A stretch of 5,140 nt of DNA from contig JAHZEE010000008.1 of the NCBI GenBank assembly GCA_019421975.1, forward strand, positions 301 through 5,440, given 5' to 3'. Of this stretch, positions 3,997-5,140 are shown one piece after another. Source of the stretch: Clostridiales bacterium. Its GTDB lineage: Bacteria > Bacillota > Clostridia > Oscillospirales > Oscillospiraceae. Made by a program: the position numbers and the translations under genes. Position 1 is the first letter of the stretch; each line of letters begins with the position of its first letter. A model generated the notes under the pieces. It was not told where the DNA came from, searched no databases, and saw nothing but the letters and a program-made list of their open reading frames with translations.

Positions 3997-5140
3997 ATGC
4001 AACAGAGCAACATCTTTGATGAGAAAAGTGTCTGGAAGATCCTGCTGCACATCGCCCCGCCGGTGATGCTGGCCCAGCTGATCCAGGCGATGTACAATAT
4101 TGTGGACAGCTATTTTGTCGGCAAGTTTTCCAGCGACGGCCTGACCGCACTGTCCATTGTCTATCCCATCCAGCTGATCGCCATTGCGGTCGCGGTCGGC
4201 ACGGGCGTGGGCGTCAACACTCTGATGTCCCGCCACTACGCCCAGCCCGAGAACAAAAGAGCCGCTGCGACCGCGGGAACGGGCATCGTGCTGGCGCTCT
4301 TGAGCTGGATTGTGTTTGCGGTGCTCAGCACCCTGTTGATGCGGCCCTATGTGATGACCTCGGCAGAGTCGCCTCTGGCGGTGGAGTATGCGGTCCGCTA
4401 CGGCACCATCGTCTGCATCGGCAGCTTTGGGCTGTTCTTTGAGAGCATCTGGACCAAGGTGCATCAGGCGGGCGGCAACATGCGCCTGCCCATGCTGGCG
4501 CAGATTGCCGGCGCGCTGACCAACATTGTGCTGGACCCGATCCTGATTTTCGGTCTGGGGCCCATCCCGGCCACCGGCGTGGCGGGGGCGGCCTATGCGA
4601 CGGTCGCAGGTCAGGTGGTAGCTGCGCTCATCACGATCTCCGGCTTCCGCAGGCCGCCCGCCCCCGGCCGGCTCTGGGCCTATGCCAAAAAGATCTACCG
4701 GCTGGGCTATCCGTCCATTCTCATGCAGCTGCTGTTCACGGTCTATATCGTGGCGCTGAATATGATCCTGGCCGGCTTCTCGGACGACGCGGTGACGGTG
4801 CTGGGCCTCTACTATAAAATTCAGTCCTTCTTCTTCATCCCCCTGGCGGGGCTGGAGACCTGCATCGTGCCGCTGCTGAGCTACACCTACGCCAAAAACG
4901 CCTATGACCGGTGCAAGAAGATCATGACAAGCTCCGTGCTGCTGGCCATGAGCTTTATGCTGCTGGGGGTGGCCTGCTTTGAGCTGATCCCGGCCCAGCT
5001 GCTGGGGATCTTCACCGAGGAGACGGCGGTCATTGAGATCGGCGTGCGGGCGTTTCACATCATCGGCGCAAGCTTCATCCCCGCGGCGATCTCCCTGCTG
5101 ATGCCGGTGTTTTTCCAGGCCATCGGGGCGGCCATCCCCC
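3997..5140 (+). CDS. MATE-family multidrug efflux transporter (5' part)
   Basis: The first 381 residues of an inner-membrane antiporter of the NorM/DinF (MATE) superfamily are present; the family is usually about 440-460 residues, so about 60-80 are missing at the right edge. Such proteins export cationic drugs or metabolites using Na+ or H+ gradients; the substrate here cannot be told. Diagnostic stretches are PPVMLAQLIQAMYNIVDSYF (21-40, TM1), VAVGTGVGVNTLMSRHYA (65-82), and GALTNIVLDPILIFGLG (172-188) in the N-lobe. The C-lobe restart is LGYPSILMQLLFTVYIVALN (236-255). Hydrophobic segments recur throughout. ATG at 3997 gives the family-typical start MQQSNIFDEKSVWKILL but has no close ribosome site. 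An in-frame GTG at 3982 sits four bases after GGAGG (3973-3977) and may be the true start. The tRNA terminator just upstream means it has its own promoter, which I could not identify. Confidence 0.93.
   Translation, partial: MQQSNIFDEKSVWKILLHIAPPVMLAQLIQAMYNIVDSYFVGKFSSDGLTALSIVYPIQLIAIAVAVGTGVGVNTLMSRHYAQPENKRAAATAGTGIVLALLSWIVFAVLSTLLMRPYVMTSAESPLAVEYAVRYGTIVCIGSFGLFFESIWTKVHQAGGNMRLPMLAQIAGALTNIVLDPILIFGLGPIPATGVAGAAYATVAGQVVAALITISGFRRPPAPGRLWAYAKKIYRLGYPSILMQLLFTVYIVALNMILAGFSDDAVTVLGLYYKIQSFFFIPLAGLETCIVPLLSYTYAKNAYDRCKKIMTSSVLLAMSFMLLGVACFELIPAQLLGIFTEETAVIEIGVRAFHIIGASFIPAAISLLMPVFFQAIGAAIP

Noticed and set aside
3857..4150. Minus-strand frame ending in WRDSNTRRSA
   Set aside because: This tail is the usual false protein made by reading a tRNA 3' half backwards; the rest is antisense to the MATE gene.
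3949..5058. Long minus-strand open frame of 369 codons
   Set aside because: It is antisense to the clear MATE transporter; its His/Arg/Gln-rich composition is typical of a shadow frame in GC-rich DNA.
1..5140. CRISPR array, IS transposase or rRNA
   Set aside because: No regularly spaced repeats, no DDE transposase motifs or terminal repeats of an insertion sequence, and no rRNA-like sequence were seen.

Overview
The window looks like chromosomal DNA of a Gram-positive, GC-rich gut-type Clostridia member (Oscillospiraceae/Flavonifractor-like). This rests on the GC-rich coding bias, AGGAGG-type ribosome sites, a lactocepin/C5a-peptidase-like secreted subtilase and a Firmicutes-type MATE transporter. 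The taxon is inferred from style and not from any marker gene.

Layout: (1) Positions 1-1021, minus strand, hold the N-terminal 340 residues of a secreted S8 serine protease that runs off the left edge. (2) Positions 1022-1301 are its long untranslated leader, with a 15-codon micro-ORF and two small dyads. (3) Positions 1302-1602 form a candidate invertible switch: two 28-bp recombination sites, sharing a perfect 17-bp inverted repeat, flank about 245 bp that hold a TATAAT promoter now pointing at the protease and a terminator-like structure. (4) Positions 1599-2444, minus strand, encode a compact 281-aa tyrosine recombinase whose stop codon lies inside the right-hand site. (5) Positions 2606-2982 hold a decayed dinD-like pseudogene and its surviving terminator. 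(6) Positions 2983-3850 are a poorly coding, remnant-like region with one possible small protein (3405-3623). (7) Positions 3854-3898 are the 3' part of a tRNA-Arg(CCU) without its 5' half, followed by a terminator; this is probably an old integration scar. (8) From 3997 to the right edge runs a MATE-family efflux transporter.

The main discovery candidate is that units 1-4 form one phase-variation module. The XerC/D-like recombinase would flip the small segment next to its own 3' end and so turn transcription of the surface or secreted protease on or off. In the orientation present here the promoter reads toward the protease (ON). In the flipped state the promoter would read into the antisense strand of the recombinase gene, and the strong T-tract terminator would face leftward between recombinase and protease. 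The inverted repeats, catalytic motifs and promoter hexamer are visible in the sequence; inversion itself is inferred. The rest (pseudogene, tRNA scar, sparse coding) indicates accessory DNA next to a conserved chromosomal gene.
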